Positions 8,854-11,375 of a stretch of DNA of 11,375 nt are shown in pieces; position 1 is the stretch's first letter, and each line of letters begins with the position of its first letter. Origin of the DNA: Lentisphaeria bacterium UBA1829 (GTDB lineage: Bacteria; Verrucomicrobiota; Lentisphaeria; Victivallales; UBA1829); the NCBI GenBank assembly GCA_002338895.1, contig DDJH01000102.1, forward strand, positions 1 to 11,375. The letters run 5' to 3'. The notes below the pieces were generated by a model that was not told where the DNA came from, ran no database searches, and saw only the letters and a program-made list of their open reading frames with translations. A program made the position numbers and the translations under genes.

Positions 8854-9555
8854 TTACATTGGCTTCAGAGTAAAATCTTCACGCCAGGCACTGACGCCGG
8901 GAATCATCCGGATGGTTCGGACATTCCCTGGGGTAAACATCACATTTGTGGTATTTGCTCCATGATTGTTGTATTTGTTGCTCGTCTCATAGTACCTGAA
9001 TGTGTGGGGGGTATTGTAATGATTGGAATTATTGCCGCTGTATGCCATGTCACCGAGAAAAGCTGCATTGGGAAGAAAGCGGTGTATTTTTGCGCGGGGT
9101 TCCCTCCGATTGCCATATCCCCACCCGTATGTATCATACCGGGCCGCCCAGTCCTGATAGCTGACTGCGGGGGAATAGCAGGTTATCGACCACTCTGCGG
9201 GGACCTGATCGGCCGGCCATCGATGCGAGTCCGCCACGCTGGAGAGCATCGGGCAGATCATCAGATGACGGATTTTGAACACCGCCAGCGAGCCGTATAA
9301 TTTTGTCGTATTGCGGCTCGGGATGTAGTTTCCGTTCAGCATATAATTTGCCCACTCGTAAGGTGCGGGGGGATAATCGTTGTTGTCATTGATATACAGA
9401 TAGATGGCCTGACCGATCTGCCGCATGGAATTCACACAGGATGCGGTATACACCTTCTGTTTTGCCGACTGCAGGGCCGGCAGAAGAAGGGCCAGAAGAA
9501 TCGCAATGACAGCAATAACGATCAGAAGTTCAATAAGAGTAAATTTTTTTCGCAT
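8854..9555 (-). CDS. Pseudopilin (type II secretion / type IV pilin-like prepilin), module B
   Basis: A 233-aa prepilin-like protein. The leader is only MRKK, followed by FTLIELLIVIAVIAI with Glu9 at +5 and a hydrophobic helix ending LLLPAL (about residues 5-28). The residue before the predicted cleavage is Lys4, not the usual Gly. Other family features are C40-x5-RQIGQAI, Cys101-Pro102, FLGDMA at 166-171, and His198 followed by VMFTPGNV (205-212), which resembles the C-terminal H-X9-DG element with Pro in place of Asp and one extra residue. Start ATG 9555 has GAGGAA 5 nt upstream. It sits 38 bp after the regulator and 25 bp before the large enzyme, mirroring module A. It probably inserts in the inner membrane and is processed by a prepilin peptidase encoded elsewhere. 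Whether it serves secretion, a surface fibre or enzyme anchoring cannot be decided from the window. Confidence 0.88.
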   Translation of the reverse strand: MRKKFTLIELLIVIAVIAILLALLLPALQSAKQKVYTASCVNSMRQIGQAIYLYINDNNDYPPAPYEWANYMLNGNYIPSRNTTKLYGSLAVFKIRHLMICPMLSSVADSHRWPADQVPAEWSITCYSPAVSYQDWAARYDTYGWGYGNRREPRAKIHRFLPNAAFLGDMAYSGNNSNHYNTPHTFRYYETSNKYNNHGANTTNVMFTPGNVRTIRMIPGVSAWREDFTLKPM

Positions 9556-9560
9556 GATCT

Positions 9561-9566
9561 TTCCTC
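9561..9566 (-). promoter_or_regulatory. Ribosome binding site of the module B pseudopilin
   Basis: GAGGAA on the - strand, 5 nt before ATG 9555, inside the 38-bp gap after the regulator stop codon. No promoter or terminator fits in this gap, which supports co-transcription of the regulator and the pseudopilin. Confidence 0.65.
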
Positions 9567-9593
9567 ACTCTCCTTTCTTTCCGAACAATCTTT

Positions 9594-10640
9594 TCATATT
9601 TTTCCTTTTCTTCTTTCCCGAATGGATGCATGAAAAACAATTTCCTCCTGTTTATATTCCGGCTCGCTCATGGCACGGAAAAGCTCCTGAGCCGCCGTCC
9701 GAGCCATTTCCGCAGGGATCAGAAGCAGTTTTGCATCCGGCGGATGAAGTGCTCCATAGGTTCCGGAGTAATTTTCATCGGTCAGGATCCGGACTTTTCC
9801 CCGTTTTTTCCTGCTCATCCGGCGATCAAGGAGAAAATAATCGCATCCGAAGACAAAAATTCCATCCGGATTCCTTTCCAGAAGCCGGTCAAGCTGTTCG
9901 ACGGAGTCCTTTGCATACTGGAAGAGATTGCAGGAGGGCTCGGCAGGCCCCTCGCCAGCGGGAAACACCGAATTCCACCCCTTGTAAAGCGGAGAGCGGA
10001 TTTCCCATGCCGGATCCCCGCCCACAAACGCCACCTTTCTGCATCCATGGGAGCAGAAATACTCTGCGGCGATCCGCCCGGCCTCTTCATAATCCATGGA
10101 AACGGCAAACCCGTTTTTCCCTTTTTCTCTTCCGAAAATGCAGACGGGGATCTTCTCTCTCAGCTCTTCAATCAGGGGATAGAGCACATCCAGCGGCCGA
10201 ACCCAGATGATTCCATCCGGATGATACATTTCAATCTCTTCGCGGATCCGCTCCGCTCCACCCACGAAGTTGCCGTTCTGCATCTCCACCGGCAGCGACT
10301 TGAAGACCGAGCAGAGCTGTTCCAGAATCCCGACAAAAAAACCATCGAGCGTCATCAGCTTTCCATCCTGCCAGATGATCATCACCCGGAAGCATTTCTG
10401 TTTGATCACGCCGCGCCGCCAGCAGCGATCCGGATTGACAAACATCCCCTTCCCTTTTCGGATCAGCAGCCATTGATCCTCCACCAGCTCCTTCAGCGCA
10501 TAGCGGACCGTCAAACGGGAGACCCCCATGATCCGGCTGATTTCCCGTTCCGACAGAAACCGTTTCCCCGGATCCTCGTGCTCCGCAATCCGATCCAGGA
10601 CATATTGCCTGACTCGTCTGTATTCCGGAATTCCCGGCAT
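9594..10640 (-). CDS. GntR-type transcriptional regulator with LacI/GalR-like sugar-sensing domain
   Basis: Cytoplasmic DNA-binding regulator of 348 aa. Residues 5-68 form a GntR winged helix-turn-helix: LSEREISRIMGVSRLTVRYAL, then the wing RKGKGMFV. Residues about 84-345 resemble the periplasmic-binding-protein fold of LacI/GalR repressors, with PDGIIWV at 141-147, SMDYEEAGRIAAEYF at 181-195 followed by RKVAFVGG, and PDGIFVFG at 258-265. This arrangement (GntR head, LacI-type sensor) is known from the arabinose repressor AraR of Bacillus subtilis; the ligand here is unknown. The start is ATG 10640, because AGGAG lies 6 nt upstream. A GTG at 10688 in the same frame falls at the expected transcription start of the consensus promoter and is unlikely. 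As first gene of the operon it probably controls the downstream pseudopilin and enzyme, and itself (inference). Confidence 0.9.
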   Translation of the reverse strand: MPGIPEYRRVRQYVLDRIAEHEDPGKRFLSEREISRIMGVSRLTVRYALKELVEDQWLLIRKGKGMFVNPDRCWRRGVIKQKCFRVMIIWQDGKLMTLDGFFVGILEQLCSVFKSLPVEMQNGNFVGGAERIREEIEMYHPDGIIWVRPLDVLYPLIEELREKIPVCIFGREKGKNGFAVSMDYEEAGRIAAEYFCSHGCRKVAFVGGDPAWEIRSPLYKGWNSVFPAGEGPAEPSCNLFQYAKDSVEQLDRLLERNPDGIFVFGCDYFLLDRRMSRKKRGKVRILTDENYSGTYGALHPPDAKLLLIPAEMARTAAQELFRAMSEPEYKQEEIVFHASIRERRKGKI

Positions 10641-10646
10641 CTGCAG

Positions 10647-10651
10647 CTCCT
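10647..10651 (-). promoter_or_regulatory. Ribosome binding site that fixes the regulator start
   Basis: AGGAG on the - strand with a 6-nt spacer (CTGCAG) to ATG 10640. No such site precedes the in-frame GTG at 10688, so the ATG is preferred and the protein begins MPGIPEYRRV. Confidence 0.75.
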
Positions 10652-10694
10652 GACCTTTTCGATTAAGTGGGCTAATTTTATAGATCACTTTTTC

Positions 10695-10723
10695 ATTATA
10701 TCACATTCCCGGAAAATTGTCAA
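10695..10723 (-). promoter_or_regulatory. Perfect-consensus sigma-70 promoter of the module B operon
   Basis: Read on the - strand: TTGACA (10718-10723), a 17-bp spacer, then TATAAT (10695-10700). Both hexamers and the spacing are exact consensus. Transcription should start near 10688, giving a leader of about 48 nt before the regulator ATG. A promoter this strong suggests that the operon is normally held down by a repressor. The leader contains a weak imperfect palindrome, ATTA-n7-TAAT (10662-10676), which could be an autoregulatory operator; that part is speculative. Confidence 0.9.
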
Positions 10724-10886
10724 GAGTGTAAAAAGCAAAAAGCATGATTTTTCTTCTGCGGGACGGAAAACGAACCGCTCCGGATTCCAATACTTCACGG
10801 AAAAGATAATGGGGGAAAGCCGCCTCCAAACGGAGGGAGTCCCGACTGGAAGCGGTGGGGAAAAGCAGCTCCCGGCTGAGATTCAC
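10724..10886. other. Non-coding gap between the right-edge gene and the module B promoter
   Basis: The 163 bases separate the stop codon of the right-edge gene from the -35 box of the regulator promoter. I find no convincing terminator: the best hairpin (CCTCC-AAAC-GGAGG near 10823-10836) has a 5-bp stem and no T-run. Read-through from the right-edge gene into module B is therefore possible. A 61-codon GTG-initiated frame here ends inside the promoter and is not supported. Confidence 0.5.
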
Positions 10887-11375
10887 TCAGAGATGGCGTG
10901 CCGCGGCAAAGCAGAGCGTCCAGTCCTGATCGTTCGCCCAGTCGTCATACCGCCTCCCATAGACCGTTCCGAGCGGGAAGAAGGTTTTTTCCTCTCCGTG
11001 TTCTGAATTGAAAATCCGAACCCGGTACGGCATCAGGAAGCCGGCGGAAGCAAAGCCGTCCGGAGCGTAGACACAGAGGGCATTGCGGAGAATAGACCGT
11101 CCAAACGCCGTCAGAGCCGGATCGTTCAGAACCTCGCCGCAGAGCAGGAACATCTCTCCGGTGCAGGAGGAAAGCCACTGCGGCATGGTGTCGCCATAGG
11201 TTTTCATCTTTCCGAACCAGTAGAGATCCCAGTAGCGGACTCCCTGTCCGAAACAGTGGAAATCCGGCTGCTCTCCTCCGAAGGCCTCGACGCTGCGGAG
11301 AAAGACGGGGAGAAGTTCCAGATATCGGCGGTCGCCCGAAAGCTGGAACGCCTGACAGAGACTGATGACCTTCAG
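10887..11375 (-). CDS. 3' end of an unidentified gene, possibly a helical-toroid carbohydrate-active enzyme (partial)
   Basis: The frame is open from the right window edge to TGA at 10887-10889, giving the last 162 aa of a longer protein; the start lies outside the window. An internal ATG at 11207 is not a start, since the frame continues without a stop to the edge. Visible features are LSGDRRYLELLPVFL near the N-terminal end of the fragment, a Trp/Tyr-rich stretch RYWDLYWFG, DGFASAGFLMPYRVRIF, and a C-terminal YDDWANDQDWTLCFAAARHL. Helical segments with a 'GDRRYLE' phrase and aromatic-rich loops recall (alpha/alpha) toroid glycosidases and polysaccharide lyases, but I do not recognise the family and make no functional assignment. 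It runs in the same direction as module B, 163 bp upstream of its promoter, so a shared role in glycan use is plausible but unproven. Confidence 0.75.
   Translation of the reverse strand: MKVISLCQAFQLSGDRRYLELLPVFLRSVEAFGGEQPDFHCFGQGVRYWDLYWFGKMKTYGDTMPQWLSSCTGEMFLLCGEVLNDPALTAFGRSILRNALCVYAPDGFASAGFLMPYRVRIFNSEHGEEKTFFPLGTVYGRRYDDWANDQDWTLCFAAARHL

Noticed and set aside
8791..9300. 169-codon + strand frame opposite the module B pseudopilin
   Set aside because: It covers the ribosome binding site and start of the module B enzyme and part of the pseudopilin, both strongly supported on the - strand. No ribosome binding site or domain supports it.
10641..10688. GTG start at 10688 for the regulator (16 extra residues)
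   Set aside because: It coincides with the predicted transcription start of the TTGACA/TATAAT promoter and has no ribosome binding site, whereas ATG 10640 has AGGAG at 6 nt.
10701..10886. 61-codon - strand frame right after the right-edge gene's stop
   Set aside because: GTG start, no ribosome binding site, ends inside the promoter, and the product shows no family features.
9630..11006. 458-codon + strand frame across the regulator and its promoter
   Set aside because: In register opposite the regulator. It runs through the consensus promoter and into the end of the right-edge gene, which no real gene here would do.
1..11375. CRISPR arrays, tRNAs, insertion sequences, phage or attachment sites
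   Set aside because: No regularly spaced repeats, cloverleaf sequences, transposase or integrase motifs, or terminal repeats were seen on either strand. The only direct repeats are the short in-gene ones listed.

Overview
The window looks like a chromosomal carbohydrate-utilisation locus from a Gram-negative bacterium of the Lentisphaerae/Victivallis type (inference). The reasons are the moderately high G+C, the orphan type II secretion-style pseudopilins with the FTL(I/L)ELLIVIA N-terminus, their pairing with very large secreted glycosidase-like proteins, and a GntR regulator with a LacI-type sensor. I see no rRNA, tRNA, CRISPR array, transposase, integrase or phage gene.

Layout, left to right. 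Module A (+ strand) is a pseudopilin gene (47-790) followed after 23 bp by a secreted 1293-aa multidomain protein (814-4695). A convergent intergenic region (4696-4892) holds a strong U-less hairpin and a bidirectional intrinsic terminator. Module B (- strand, read right to left) starts at a perfect-consensus sigma-70 promoter (10695-10723). It continues with a GntR/LacI-hybrid regulator (9594-10640), a second pseudopilin (8854-9555) and a second secreted protein of 1311 aa (4893-8828), with gaps of 38 and 25 bp that fit one operon. Beyond it, 10724-10886 is non-coding, and the right edge carries the 3' end of another - strand gene (10887-11375).

The two large proteins are clear paralogues. 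Their shared order is a signal peptide, an N-terminal beta-rich region, a CBM4/9-like jelly roll, an Ig-like spacer, a clan GH-A-like barrel, further beta domains and a C-terminal CBM9-like domain. In both barrels a Thr-Glu-Pro and a Glu-Gly-Ala-Tyr motif lie exactly 110 residues apart, which suggests acid/base and nucleophile glutamates. Each is preceded by its own pseudopilin, so the pair 'pseudopilin + large secreted enzyme' has been duplicated or recruited as a unit and now sits tail to tail, with only module B carrying a regulator in view.

Proposed working (inference): the regulator senses a sugar and controls module B and itself, the large proteins bind and hydrolyse a glycan outside the cytoplasm, and the pseudopilins help with export, anchoring or display. 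The substrate cannot be read from the sequence. Long open frames opposite the genes are in-register antisense shadows caused by codon bias and are not annotated.
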